64,000 nt of DNA from Abiotrophia sp. HMSC24B09 (GCF_001815865.1 NZ_KV822203.1:151754-215753), one strand, 5' to 3'. Shown: positions 45,401 to 53,422, counted from the first letter of the stretch. Made by a program: numbers and translations. The notes: a model not told the origin generated them from the sequence alone.

Positions 45401-46885
45401 TTCAGCCACCGCATAAATGTCTAGTGGGATGTTCAAAGTCCCACTAACGGTCAAGCTATATGGATACATACGTTCATCTAATTGAGTATCTTCCATTACT
45501 AGTTGCGACACAGGCAGAGCCGAAGTATTCCGGAAGGCTAAGCTCCAGAAAGCTTCCACTAAGTGGTTAGCCTGAGGCTGCAAGCGAATCCGACCACTAT
45601 TATTGGCAATCTTCCGGAACATACCAGCAGGAACCAACTCACTGGTCAAGGTGAAAGGCACATCGTCTGTCAAGACAGTATCGGGTTCTGACGGCCCTTT
45701 TTGGTAAGGGGTCATGGTCAATTCTACATTATTACTGTGGACGATTTGCTTATTACCATTTTTAAACTTGGCATTAGGGAATGACAAGCGTAGACGAACA
45801 TTCCGTAAGGTTGTCTCTGCCCCACCAGAAGCTGGATCTGGGTTGGTTACAGTATAAGAAACCGTCCCATCACCATTGTTGGTCCAACCTGGGTTTTTGG
45901 CCGGGTCGAAGGTAGCTGTCAGCGTTTGACCACCGACGCCCTCATAGGTAGGCAAGGTATCCTTGATGACAATGGTCTCATAGGACCGGTAGGTCTGATT
46001 AGCACGATACTCTTGGATAGTTTGGTTGGTAATTCCTTGTGGCGATAAGAAGAAATAAAAGGGAATATCAGAGGCTTTATCATTAAGATAGTCCCCACCA
46101 TCAGTTTCCCCACCATAGATATCTTGTTGGACGAACATGTCCAAGGTATTAGCTTTAACTAACTTCTGGAGTTGCGGTTTATCTGCTTTGACATTAAAGG
46201 TCAAGTCAGAGGATGGGCCCGCAACCACTCGACGGTCTGCTTGACGAACGGCTACTCGCGGTTGGACGCTATAACCATCTGGCGTCAGGCGATCCTTAAA
46301 CTTAATACTGAAGGGGAAAGAACCTGATGTAGTTCGCTCAATATTATTAAGCGCAACTGTTAACACATAGTTCTCACCATCTTGAGTTAAGACCCCTGCT
46401 TCTTTGGCGATACCACCTGCAGTCGCTGCCATTGTTTCAACATACTTGGCTGGTACGCGAATCTCAACAAAGGCTCCCTCTAAGGTATCATTGAGTCCTG
46501 ATCCATCGACTGATACTTCCCCAACGTGGGAACTGGTCGTGTACTTAGCATCCGTCCCTGTGTTGTTGTTAAGGGTCATTTTCAAGACACCGTTAACTTC
46601 CGCAGAACGCAATTTTGTAGAACCTGACTCACTGCTAGATTCCTGACTGGATTCTTCCTGAGCTGGAACTGCAGGTTCTTGCTTGTCTGGCGCTGGAGTT
46701 GGAGTCACCTCCTCCACTTTGCTCTCTTCTGAGTTTGCTGGAGCTACGATAGGGGTCGTAGTGCTATCCTCAGTGCTTACTTCTTGTGCATAAGTAACTA
46801 CTGTTGGAAAAAGCGCGCCTAAAACTAAGAGGACTACTGCCATCAGTTGGTAAAACTTACGCATGAACTGACTTGTCAATTTCAT
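39455..46885 (-). CDS. Giant LPXTG surface adhesin with CshA-type fibril repeats
   Basis: A 2476-residue cell-wall protein. The start at 46885 (MKLTSQFMRKF) follows GGAAGGATTTA and is preferred over 46921. The signal peptide ends near VVTYA, followed by a Pro/Glu/Ser-rich linker (about 30-100). A large non-repetitive region (about 100-1080) is built of beta-sandwich-like blocks, as in CshA or isopeptide adhesins. A Cna-B-like domain (about 1080-1180; YYVKKEWEDDNN) leads into eleven fibril repeats (about 1180-2405). The C-terminus has LPKTGESN, a membrane helix and a GRKVKAEN tail for sortase A. It probably binds host or partner-bacterial ligands. Confidence 0.93.
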   Translation of the reverse strand: MKLTSQFMRKFYQLMAVVLLVLGALFPTVVTYAQEVSTEDSTTTPIVAPANSEESKVEEVTPTPAPDKQEPAVPAQEESSQESSSESGSTKLRSAEVNGVLKMTLNNNTGTDAKYTTSSHVGEVSVDGSGLNDTLEGAFVEIRVPAKYVETMAATAGGIAKEAGVLTQDGENYVLTVALNNIERTTSGSFPFSIKFKDRLTPDGYSVQPRVAVRQADRRVVAGPSSDLTFNVKADKPQLQKLVKANTLDMFVQQDIYGGETDGGDYLNDKASDIPFYFFLSPQGITNQTIQEYRANQTYRSYETIVIKDTLPTYEGVGGQTLTATFDPAKNPGWTNNGDGTVSYTVTNPDPASGGAETTLRNVRLRLSFPNAKFKNGNKQIVHSNNVELTMTPYQKGPSEPDTVLTDDVPFTLTSELVPAGMFRKIANNSGRIRLQPQANHLVEAFWSLAFRNTSALPVSQLVMEDTQLDERMYPYSLTVSGTLNIPLDIYAVAEDGSETYIDTLSRTKRSIENIDSQAWAQVQEQVAKVQSGEIEDTQAVAATRKYKGIRIKLPAGQKHMPTTGFALQYRTRLLDPYNTKALTENKFYNNVATLDIALETEDGSEVKPKQLSANARMMADTLEETVQFNKTTKVNQTGTLGEQVVYRLVFSNFVVSPARAYRNAKFIDILPQGVTFKSATEELAADKGKIKNVEVVENYNGSGRTAVIIDLGTIPAFSDVKPNFPILVEGTINEGAIPTKIQTPTNNEDNHAYFISDEYDPLPDGVKSTTLVDNKFNIQVDGKTPAQLVGATSQTTVNLPSEIASTKYIRKAGESFHTNPVLTDYDEAFDYRLQTRNFSVLPMKHFILYDRLPYSGDVNTSKFSNLLTGPLNVPAKYTVYYHTATDMTKNAAQEVGRDGWMTADQVADFTQVTAIKIVLNQGQEVEPGEIINFDVPMKAPAYTNGYINREKATNFFSTNRDANDLTSFGDTNAVVNQLPQYIPVAKKWVKEKNLDQVVFELFRKSQPRDVLASMTLNEANGWKGIFKRLDNGQLLDPNVTDYDVREVLPDRYALDFNITSSYDATNPGSDEDERVYEITNERKVRIYYVKKEWEDDNNRLGKRKPIKVQLKQDGQNYRDPLDITEDDNWQISISDVPSVNNGRPYIYSADEVEVPAGYYKEVKSEGNTTVITNKLPIPSGKDVTSEGIQGASQTGTPTYTPGTVTIDGSPVTVDLKPNSYRLVVGGQVIEQTTTPAMKNGQEVGTYTLDQASGKVTFQPKKDFTGQPDPVTVQVEDENGTPATATYTPNVLGVKPSAQDAETTDIQGKEQVGQLTFTPGTTAVDGQDYTVPIAANSLQFLVDGQASTETTIPAKDANGKEIGTYTLNQNGQVTFQPNKDFVGDPVPVQVQAKDENGTPAVATYTPHVTGVKPVGVPATSTGIRGASQSKQVTFQPGHADVPMDDQVPAKLKNDQGQLVESLKVENQGTYTVATDGTVTFLPEKNFVGQAKAVTVVRVDKNGTPAEATYTPTVVDATPTSTNAETTDIQGQVQEGTVSFAPGQAQIDGQAVTVPLVENSLVFVVDGQVVQEKEIDAKDTNGKTIGTYKLNSETGQVTFTPHKDYVGTPVPATIQAHDTNDVTVTATYQPHVTGVTPSGKDVSSSGLQGASQTGQPVFTPGDTKVPITINDEQPAQFFVGGQAVTETSLPAMKNGVEVGTYTLDPKTGQVTFQPKADFVGTPDPVTVQVKDANGTPARANYTPTVLPTSRQGLDKVSQDIQGKAQTGQPEFTYNPDPNNGGADQAIQVSAQNPAKFVVDGAVSDASQIDAKDKDGKVIGTYTLTPETGLITFQPNKDFVGTAQPATIQVLDPNGVGVSATYTPTVTPVTPTGTSVTSEGLQGQAQTGTPSFEAGHADVPITINDEQPARLVDSATGQAVNEKSLPAVKDGKTVGTYTIDPKTGTVTFQPNKDFVGTPDPIQVEVKDANGTPAKASYTPTVTAVVPRGDNQTTTDIQGKTQSATLVFTPGSDKVPMDDTVAATFEDGSTEKKVEGQGTYTVAKDGTVTFVPDKSFVGTADPVTIKRQDVNGTVATATYTPIVTAVTPSGSPATSSGLQGASQTGTPSFKPGHPDVPIKIDADQPAQFVVAGKAVAGTSVSATKDGQEVGTYTLDPLTGTVTFQPKKDFVGVPDPVTVQAKDANGTPATATYTPSVTGVTPSGNQVESYGLKGQIQTGKPSFTPGDSQVPIDMDADPTFEDGSKRVTLKGQGSYVLANDGTVTFLPEPEFVGTATSIVVVRVDINGTPAKGTYTPHVLDIVPNHAKSEDVQGKTQSATVGATDQTSGQDLVPSASRPARLVDPFTKEATDAKTVPALDDNGKEIGSYTLDPLTGLVTFQPNKDFVGQPQGAAVVFQHESGLSVIARYQPYVTPNPDSNDSGSSVSEQSADASQPNERGKRPGNHLPKTGESNTSFWLATSLVTLALTLVFFGRKVKAEN
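39660..43345 (-). repeat. Eleven CshA-type fibril repeats (306-366 bp each)
   Basis: Repeats begin near 43330, 42975, 42615, 42300, 41955, 41620, 41255, 40910, 40600, 40265 and 39965. Each has a head such as GLQGASQTG or DIQGKTQ, a middle GTYTLDxxTGxVTFQP, and an end NGTPAxATYTP. Heads alternate G-type and D-type along the array except at repeats 9 and 10. Repeats 3, 8 and 10 have a variant core (QGTYTVAxDGTVTF). Confidence 0.92.
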
Positions 46886-46940
46886 TAAATCCTTCCTTTC
46901 TTTCAGAATCATTACGAACAAAAAATTCTATCGACAACTC

Positions 46941-46969
46941 ATTATACACCATCATAACGGCATTTCCAA
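46941..46969 (-). promoter_or_regulatory. Promoter of the surface protein gene
   Basis: TTGGAA, 17 bases, TATAAT on the minus strand. The remaining gap up to 47170 is A/T-rich with no recognised gene or operator. Confidence 0.8.
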
Positions 46970-47173
46970 TAGCTTATATTAAAATTCCAAAAGCAATATT
47001 CGCTACTAATTTTGGTGAATTGTTATGATATTGTGACGATAGTAATAGTATGGACAAGTGCATCGTGAATTAGTACCACATACTCACTGTTTTTTCTTAT
47101 TATTTTTCTCTTATAGTTCCCAATAAAAGCAAGAAACATAGCATTTATCCATACAAATAATGCCTACAAAAAA

Positions 47174-47192
47174 ACGGGGCTAGTCGCCCCGC
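47174..47192 (-). terminator. Terminator after mtnN
   Basis: CGGGGC / GCCCCG stem followed on the minus strand by seven T. Confidence 0.88.
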
Positions 47193-47200
47193 AATTTTTC

Positions 47201-47914
47201 TTAAATTATTTGTGTAAGGACGGTCAATACCGCATCATAAGCATTCTGGGCAGCCAGCGCCAGGCTATCCTTGAAGAGTTGAGGGGCCTGGGCGCCAACA
47301 TGATCTGAGATGCCCCGAATGTTGAGAACCTGACAAGCTGAACTTGCTAGGACCTGAGCTAGGGCGGCACTTTCCATATCAGAAGCTAGGAGGCCTGGTT
47401 GCCGTTCCAGGATTTCCGCTACCCTCTGAGGATCGCTCATAAAAGAATCTGACGTCGCAATGGTGCCCACATGAACCTGATAGGACTTGCCTGCCCCTTG
47501 GAAATGAGCCAGCAGATTAGCCAGCAAGTCAGCTGCGACCGGGTAATGGGCTGGCATTTGTGGCACCTGCCCCCAAGCGTAATTGAAGCCTGTAGCATCT
47601 ACATCACTATAAACAAAACGGTCACTTATGACTACGTCACCTAAGGCCACGCTTGGCTCAAAGCAGCCCGTCGACCCAGTATTGATGACTAGGTCTGGCC
47701 CTACTTGGCTTAAGAGCCAGGCAGCGCAGGCGGCAGCATTAGCCTTACCAATGCCAGACTCTACTAAGTAAAGCTGACTAATCTCGGTCCCCTCAGGTGG
47801 GTTGACCGCTTCTATGCGAGTCTTAGCCTGTTCAAAGACTAGCTGCTTGGCCCCAAAATGTTGGCGGAAAGGTGCCAACTCTTCCTGCATGGCCGCTACG
47901 ATGGCTACTTTCAT
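47201..47914 (-). CDS. mtnN: 5'-methylthioadenosine/S-adenosylhomocysteine nucleosidase
   Basis: Cleaves MTA and SAH to adenine and thioribose or S-ribosylhomocysteine, recycling methionine sulphur and supporting AI-2 precursors. The 237 residues contain VAIVAAMQEELAPF, VESGIGKANAAACAAWLL, NTGSTGCF, SDMESAALAQVL (Met and Glu substrate contacts) and NIRGISDHV with the catalytic Asp. The ATG overlaps the metQ stop by one base (TAATG), so both are under the Met T-box. Confidence 0.95.
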   Translation of the reverse strand: MKVAIVAAMQEELAPFRQHFGAKQLVFEQAKTRIEAVNPPEGTEISQLYLVESGIGKANAAACAAWLLSQVGPDLVINTGSTGCFEPSVALGDVVISDRFVYSDVDATGFNYAWGQVPQMPAHYPVAADLLANLLAHFQGAGKSYQVHVGTIATSDSFMSDPQRVAEILERQPGLLASDMESAALAQVLASSACQVLNIRGISDHVGAQAPQLFKDSLALAAQNAYDAVLTVLTQII

Positions 47915-48768
47915 TATTCAGCTTCCTTCCAGACATCTTTAATGTCTTTTTTCACTTCTACCTTGGTACCCTCGAATTTTTCCTTGATGAATTCTTGGAC
48001 CTTAGGCGTGTGATAGAGTTCCACTAGTTTAAGTAGATTCTCGTCTTTTTCGCGGCCTTTCTTGACGGCGATCACGTTAATGCGTGACTTGGTTGAGTCG
48101 TTGATTTCTTCCTTGTAGATGGCATCCTTGAGAACGTTGAGGCCGCCTTCCAAAGCAATGGTGTTACCGATAATGGAGAGGTCCACATCGTCTAAGACAC
48201 GAACCGCTGTAGTGTCATCAATTAACTTAAATTCTAGCTTCTTAGGGTTTTCGATGACATCATCGGGTGTCCCCACGCCATCATCAAAGTCAGGTTTGAG
48301 CTTGATCAGACCAGCAGACTCTAGCAAGCGCAAAGCCCGTGTCGTGTTGGCTGGGTTATCGGCCAAGGCCACCACAGCCCCTTCCTTGACTTCCTCAATC
48401 TTCTTGTATTTCTTAGAATAAATCCCCATTGGCTCGATATAGGTGGTCCCAATCGGTACCAAAGCATTGTCGGATTCCTTATTGAAGGCGTCTAAGTAGC
48501 CCAAAGATTGGAAGGCATTGGCATCCACGATACCATCCGCTACGGACTTGTTAAGTGGCAGGCCACCATCAATTTCTTTGACCTCAATCTCTAGACCTGC
48601 TTTCTTGGCTTCTTCTGACTCAGCAATGAACTTCCAAACATCGTAGTCAGAGCCAATACTGCTGACCGTGACCTTAGTCGCAGCAGATGCAGGCAGGGCC
48701 GCGCCAAATAGGCTAAAGGCAGCGAGTGTGGTAAGGGTGACTTTCTTGGCAAAACTTTTAATGGACAT
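47914..48768 (-). CDS. metQ: MetQ/NlpA-family methionine-binding protein
   Basis: A 284-residue extracellular substrate-binding protein for methionine uptake. The NlpA fold is shown by VSSIGSDYDVWKFIAESEEA, DGGLPLNKSVADGIVDANAF, LVPIGTTYIEPMGIYSKKYK and VALADNPANTTRALRLLE. The signal peptide ends ALPASA-ATKVTV without the lipobox cysteine usual in Gram-positive MetQ. No metN or metI lies nearby, so the ABC core must be elsewhere. It is preceded by a T-box leader with a Met specifier. Confidence 0.92.
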   Translation of the reverse strand: MSIKSFAKKVTLTTLAAFSLFGAALPASAATKVTVSSIGSDYDVWKFIAESEEAKKAGLEIEVKEIDGGLPLNKSVADGIVDANAFQSLGYLDAFNKESDNALVPIGTTYIEPMGIYSKKYKKIEEVKEGAVVALADNPANTTRALRLLESAGLIKLKPDFDDGVGTPDDVIENPKKLEFKLIDDTTAVRVLDDVDLSIIGNTIALEGGLNVLKDAIYKEEINDSTKSRINVIAVKKGREKDENLLKLVELYHTPKVQEFIKEKFEGTKVEVKKDIKDVWKEAE

Positions 48769-48807
48769 ATGTGATTCTCCTTTAATGGCTAATTTTGACG
48801 GGAGAAG

Positions 48808-49064
48808 ACAAAAAAAGCCCGTCCTCCCCTAGGGAAAAGGACGAGCGTCACTCGTGGTACCACCTTCATTCACCCTGCCGTCACCGACAAGGCCTCTGTG
48901 AGTCCGTTAGGACTCTGCCATGGTAACGGGTGCCCCCGTGTGCTGGTTTAACCCAAGCACCCACTCTGAGACCATTTGTAAGGAGATCCTAGGCTTGCTT
49001 CCACCCGCTACAAGCTCTCTAGACAAGGATTCATCCCTACTCTTCTCTTCAACGTGTTTCCTAT
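48808..49064 (-). promoter_or_regulatory. T-box leader, methionine-type
   Basis: The conserved antiterminator bulge TGGTACCACG lies at 48854-48863. The transcript then reaches a terminator: GC-CGTCC / GGACG-GC stem and seven T (to about 48810). Stem I begins with AGAGAGC. The specifier loop likely holds ATG (in TTACAAATGGTC near 48980), decoding Met, which fits the metQ-mtnN genes it controls. Uncharged tRNA-Met would allow read-through. Confidence 0.88.
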
Positions 49065-49070
49065 GTTTTC

Positions 49071-49099
49071 ACTATACCTAAGTCCCAAGCCAGGGTCAA
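49071..49099 (-). promoter_or_regulatory. Promoter of the T-box/metQ/mtnN transcript
   Basis: TTGACC, 17 bases, TATAGT on the minus strand. Confidence 0.85.
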
Positions 49100-49167
49100 G
49101 CTATGCCGTTAGACGAAAAATCTAGCATATGTTATAGGGAAAAATTATAACCGCTCCATAAACTAAG

Positions 49168-49202
49168 ACAAGCACCCCAACTTGGCCATGGGGTGCTTGT
49201 CA
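49168..49202 (-). terminator. Terminator of the fucose operon
   Basis: A 12-bp perfect stem GACAAGCACCCC / GGGGTGCTTGTC just past fucO. The T-tract on the minus strand is short. Confidence 0.8.
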
Positions 49203-49221
49203 ATCTTTATCTAGTTAGGTC

Positions 49222-50373
49222 CTAGAAGAGTTCCTTATAGAAGGCAATGGTTTCTTCCAAGGTTGGGGTGAATGGGTTACCTGGTGCGCAGGCATCAATC
49301 ATGGCATTCTTGGATAGATATTCGAAGTCAAAGTCTTTTTCTTCAATACCTAGTTCGGTTAACTTCTTAGGAATACCCACTGTTTCAGACAATTTTTCGA
49401 TTTCGCTAATGGCATAATCCGCACACTCTTGGTCTGACTTGCCTTCAACTTGTAAACCTAAGGCCTTGGCCACATCACGGAAGGCAGCTGGTACGCGCTT
49501 AGCATTTTCACGTTCAATCACTGGTAATAACATGGCACAGCAGACACCGTGTGGTAAATGATAAACTGCCCCTAGTTGGTGAGCCATGGAGTGGACATAA
49601 CCTAAACCGGCGTTGTTGAAGGACATCCCACCTAAGAAGATAGCGTTGACCATACCTTCGCGGGCTTCGATATCATGCCCATCCTTCACTGCTCGTGGCA
49701 AGAATTCCTTAATCAATTCAATTGCCCCGATTGAGAGTTTCTTGGTGACGCCATAAGCACCTGGTGTTACCAAGGCTTCTACCGCGTGAGTCAAGGCATC
49801 CATCCCGGTTGCAGCTGTTAGAGCTGCTGGTTTAGATACCATTAATTCAGGGTCGTTAACAGAGATCAGCGCCAAACTATTCTTGTCAACCATGACCATC
49901 TTAACCTTACGTTCTTCGTCGGTAATAACATAGTTAATGGTAATTTCAGCAGAAGTCCCAGCCGTTGTGTTAATCGCCACAACTGGCAAACCTTTCTTAG
50001 CTGATTTGTGCAAACCTTCGTAGTCTTGAGGCTTACCACCATTGGTTGCCATAACCGAGATACAGCTAGCTGCGTCTTGTGGTGAACCACCGCCGAGTGA
50101 AATAATGAAGTCGCAGTGGTTTTCTTGCAAGGCCTTGAGACCATCCAAGACATTCTTACAAGAAGGGTTTGGATCCACATCAGAGAAGACGACATAGTCG
50201 ATGCCTTCTGCATCTAAAGGTTTAGTCACCTTAGGTAAGATATCGCTAGAAGCAATGAAGGTATCCGTTACTAAGAGAGCTTTCTTGTAGCCTAATTCTT
50301 TGACGTAAGGACCAACTTCATTAATCACCCCTTTACCGATTAAGTTAATAGCTGGTACATAAAATGTTGACAT
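49222..50373 (-). CDS. fucO: Lactaldehyde reductase (iron-dependent alcohol dehydrogenase)
   Basis: Reduces L-lactaldehyde, the product of fuculose-1-phosphate cleavage, to 1,2-propanediol, regenerating NAD. The 383-residue group III alcohol dehydrogenase has the NAD site SLGGGSPQDAA, TTAGTSAEIT and iron-binding residues in MDALTHAVEA, HSMAHQLGAVYHLPHG. FucO identity comes from its place at the end of the fucose operon; other short aldehydes may be substrates. Confidence 0.9.
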   Translation of the reverse strand: MSTFYVPAINLIGKGVINEVGPYVKELGYKKALLVTDTFIASSDILPKVTKPLDAEGIDYVVFSDVDPNPSCKNVLDGLKALQENHCDFIISLGGGSPQDAASCISVMATNGGKPQDYEGLHKSAKKGLPVVAINTTAGTSAEITINYVITDEERKVKMVMVDKNSLALISVNDPELMVSKPAALTAATGMDALTHAVEALVTPGAYGVTKKLSIGAIELIKEFLPRAVKDGHDIEAREGMVNAIFLGGMSFNNAGLGYVHSMAHQLGAVYHLPHGVCCAMLLPVIERENAKRVPAAFRDVAKALGLQVEGKSDQECADYAISEIEKLSETVGIPKKLTELGIEEKDFDFEYLSKNAMIDACAPGNPFTPTLEETIAFYKELF

Positions 50374-50406
50374 AATTGTTCACTCCTATTGCAATTTTTG
50401 ACGTGG

Positions 50407-50835
50407 CTAGAGTACGCCTTTTTTCAAAATGATATTGCCGTATAGGGCGGTCTCCCCGCTTTGGATCACGAGATAAGCATCTTTGGCTTGTTCATAGAAG
50501 GCAAACCGCTCAATTTCTTTGATTTGATAGCCTTGGTCTTGAGTCTGACGATCTAGGATGGCCTTGTATTCTTCCCAAATGACCGGAACCGTTGGGTCCC
50601 CTGGCACCACCTGCATTAGACCTGCTTGATAATCACTGTAAGGATCCAAAGGCAGGAGGGTCAGAATGGCATCCAAAAGTTCTGGGACCCCATGACCATC
50701 CGCGCGAATGACGCGCTGGCCCAAGCGATGAGCCGGGAAGTTGGCGTCGGCAATGACTAATTCGTCCCCATGCCCCATTTCCATCAAATATTTGACTAAG
50801 TCTGGACTCAAAATGGCTGGTATATGTTTAAGCAT
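50407..50835 (-). CDS. fucU: L-fucose mutarotase (RbsD/FucU family)
   Basis: Interconverts alpha and beta anomers of L-fucose. At 142 residues it is the usual family size. It contains LVKYLMEMGHGDELVIADAN (His and Asp of the site), RADGHGVPELLDAIL and a C-terminal TALYGNIILKKG. The ATG directly follows the kinase stop codon, indicating translational coupling. Confidence 0.93.
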   Translation of the reverse strand: MLKHIPAILSPDLVKYLMEMGHGDELVIADANFPAHRLGQRVIRADGHGVPELLDAILTLLPLDPYSDYQAGLMQVVPGDPTVPVIWEEYKAILDRQTQDQGYQIKEIERFAFYEQAKDAYLVIQSGETALYGNIILKKGVL

Positions 50836-52326
50836 TTATTGACCACCTTTCGTCAATTCCAGGTAGCGAGCATAGATTTGGTCACGATTAGGCAAATCCG
50901 CTACCTCATAATCATGTGTTGTTTCACTGTTTTTAATTAAGGCCTGCGCCTCATGGCGGGTCTTAATCTCACCCAAGGTCAAGAGTTGAGCTAAGATATT
51001 GCCCAAGGCACTGCCCTCAATTGGCCCCGTCCGGACAGGACGCCCGGAGAAGTTAGCCGTTAACTGACAGAGCAAGCGATTTTGAATCCCGCCGCCCACC
51101 ATATGAATGGCGTCGATGCTTTGGCCAGTCAGTTGCTCCAACTGATCCAAGGTCTGCCGATAAGCAAGGGCCAAACTTTCTAAGACTACTCTGACCACAT
51201 GTCCCTTAGTTTGAGGGACTGCTTGGTTGGTCAGACGACAACGTTCCTTAATCTTAGCTTCCATATCATGAGGCGAAGCAAAAATCGCATCATTTGGATT
51301 AATCCAGGTTTGGTTGTCAGTCACTGCTTGGGCTAATTCTGCCATTTGGGCGAAGGAAAGCTCTTCACCCTGCAAGCGCCAGTCACGTTGGAGTTCTTGC
51401 AGAATCCACAAGCCGGTGGTGTTCTTAAGCAGACGATAGCGACCGTCGAAGCAGCCTTCATTGGTTAGGCCAGCTTTATAAGCAGCTTCACTCAAGACCG
51501 GTTGATCCGACTCCAAGCCTACCAAGGACCAGGTCCCACAAGAGATAAAGGCCGTTGGTTGGTCGCTGGCATAAGGAATAGCCAGCACAGCCGCCGCTGT
51601 GTCATGGCCCGCGCCAGCAATCACGTCAAAAGGCTCAATCTTGAGCTCTTGAGTAATGCGTGGCGACAATTGGCGCAAGATGCGCCCGCCTTTGGTCACT
51701 TGCCCGAACCAGTCTTTTGGAATCCCCAAGCTGTCTAAGACCTTGTCTTCAAAACTACCCGGGTGACTGGATGATAACAAACCTGAGGTGCTAGCAATGG
51801 TATACTCCGTTGCTGCTACTCCACTGAGTAGATAGTTAATCAAATCCGGCATAAAGAGGACCTTTTGGGCGATTTGCTTGAGATGTGGTTTTTCCCGCAA
51901 GTCTGCATAGAGTTGGAGGACCGAGTTAATGGTCGCTGGCTGTACCCCCGTCAAGTCAAAGAGCTTTTCTGGCGCCATGGCTTGATAGAAGTCTGCTTCA
52001 TAGGAACCCATGCGGTTATCACGATAGCAGTGTGGCAGGTAAATCATATCTCCCGCTTGATCCAAGTAGGCATAGTCGACACCCCAAGTATCCACTGAAA
52101 TAGAACGAATAGGAATGTCATCAACTTGGGTCGCCTTCTTGATGCCGCGTTTGATTTCGTTTTGTAAGTGTAAAATATTCCAGTACAAGCCATCATTGAG
52201 GCTGACCGGTTCGTTAGCGAACCGGTGCACCTCAGTGAGTTGGAGGGTCTGTCCATCATAAATGGCTTGCATTACGCGACCTGAGCTCGCCCCCAGGTCA
52301 ATGGCCAAAAGTTTCATGCGCGTCAT
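50836..52326 (-). CDS. fucK: L-fuculokinase of the rhamnulokinase-like FGGY group
   Basis: Phosphorylates L-fuculose to fuculose-1-phosphate. The 496-residue FGGY kinase has LAIDLGASSGRVM, SISVDTWGVDYAYLD, ISCGTWSLVG and HMVGGGIQNRLLCQLTANFS. By sequence it looks more like rhamnulokinase (RhaB) than E. coli FucK; the operon (fucI, fucA, fucU) fixes the role as fuculokinase, though dual use is possible. The ATG at 52326 (MTRMKLLAID) is chosen: GGAGG lies 8 bases before it, and the upstream GTG at 52341 overlaps that site. Confidence 0.82.
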   Translation of the reverse strand: MTRMKLLAIDLGASSGRVMQAIYDGQTLQLTEVHRFANEPVSLNDGLYWNILHLQNEIKRGIKKATQVDDIPIRSISVDTWGVDYAYLDQAGDMIYLPHCYRDNRMGSYEADFYQAMAPEKLFDLTGVQPATINSVLQLYADLREKPHLKQIAQKVLFMPDLINYLLSGVAATEYTIASTSGLLSSSHPGSFEDKVLDSLGIPKDWFGQVTKGGRILRQLSPRITQELKIEPFDVIAGAGHDTAAAVLAIPYASDQPTAFISCGTWSLVGLESDQPVLSEAAYKAGLTNEGCFDGRYRLLKNTTGLWILQELQRDWRLQGEELSFAQMAELAQAVTDNQTWINPNDAIFASPHDMEAKIKERCRLTNQAVPQTKGHVVRVVLESLALAYRQTLDQLEQLTGQSIDAIHMVGGGIQNRLLCQLTANFSGRPVRTGPIEGSALGNILAQLLTLGEIKTRHEAQALIKNSETTHDYEVADLPNRDQIYARYLELTKGGQ

Positions 52327-52360
52327 GGCATTCGCCTCCACTAGAGTTTACATGGTTTTC

Positions 52361-53422
52361 TTATTCATATAAGAGGGCTTTGATTTCATCAGAGTCGATG
52401 TTCTTAGCGTCATACCACTTGGACCCAGTATCCACGTCTTTTACTTCTTTACCTTGAGCTGCTTCAACCGCTAATTTCACTGCTTGGTAACCGATTTGGA
52501 TTGGGTCTTGGGTAACAGAACCAACGAAGATACCCTTACGGATAGCATCTTGTTGGAGGGCCCCAGAGTCAAAACCAACTGCTAAGATCTTGTCTGCCCC
52601 TAATTTAGATTCAGAGAAACCACCGTTAGCGTTGATGATGGCCTTAGCTGCAAATTCGTTTGAACCGTAGATCGCAATAGTGTCTTCTTTTTCTAAGACA
52701 GTAGAAGCTTCTGTCTTACCAGCCGCATCATCTACTTGAGCAGGCACGCGCACTTCGATAATGACTTTAGCATCTGCTTCCGCTACATTGTTCTTGAACT
52801 TGTCGTGACCTACAACGGCTACTTTCACGCCTTTCTTCTCAAAGAGTTCGACCATCTTGTCGATGAAACCAGAAGTACGTTGAGTGATAGAGAGTGAGTT
52901 GGCTTCTTGAGAGATAACCCCAATACGAACTGGTTTGTCTTTGACCTTACCTTCTAACATTGGGAAGAGGTGTTCAGCTGCATTCCCACCTGCTGCGTGG
53001 TTGTCAGTTGAAGCAGTTGCCTTAATCGCCCCTTCTGGTGCCCCTGGAACCCCAGAGTCAAACCCAATGATTGGAATGTTTTTGCTGAGCGCCATGTTGA
53101 TAGCATCTAATTCAGCTTCTGTATCCAAAGCTGCTAAAGCAATGGCTTTAGGGTTCTTGTTAATGGCGTTGTTCAATTGTTCCAATTGTTCTGCAATCGC
53201 TGTTTCGTTTTGTGGCCCAACGAAGTTGATCTTAGCACCTAATTCACTAGCAGCTTTTTCAGCCCCTTTGTTAACAGCTTTCCAGAAGTCATGTTGGAAA
53301 CCTTTGGCGATAACTTCTACGCGGGTTTCTTCAGCATGTGCTACGAAAGCAGTGCTAGAAACGCCCCCTAAGGTTAATAAGGATGCAAAAGCTGCGATAG
53401 CAAGTTTAAATGACTTTTTCAT
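52361..53422 (-). CDS. Sugar ABC transporter substrate-binding protein (RbsB-like)
   Basis: A 353-residue periplasmic-binding-protein-like I protein presumed to capture L-fucose. It has a signal peptide ending VAHA-EETRVE, then AKGFQHDFWKAVNKGAEKAA, ALAALDTEAELDAINMALSK, IIGFDSGVPG and YGSNEFAAKAIINANGG. It lacks the lipobox Cys expected of Gram-positive binding proteins. It is followed downstream by the kinase gene and preceded by the permease. Confidence 0.88.
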   Translation of the reverse strand: MKKSFKLAIAAFASLLTLGGVSSTAFVAHAEETRVEVIAKGFQHDFWKAVNKGAEKAASELGAKINFVGPQNETAIAEQLEQLNNAINKNPKAIALAALDTEAELDAINMALSKNIPIIGFDSGVPGAPEGAIKATASTDNHAAGGNAAEHLFPMLEGKVKDKPVRIGVISQEANSLSITQRTSGFIDKMVELFEKKGVKVAVVGHDKFKNNVAEADAKVIIEVRVPAQVDDAAGKTEASTVLEKEDTIAIYGSNEFAAKAIINANGGFSESKLGADKILAVGFDSGALQQDAIRKGIFVGSVTQDPIQIGYQAVKLAVEAAQGKEVKDVDTGSKWYDAKNIDSDEIKALLYE

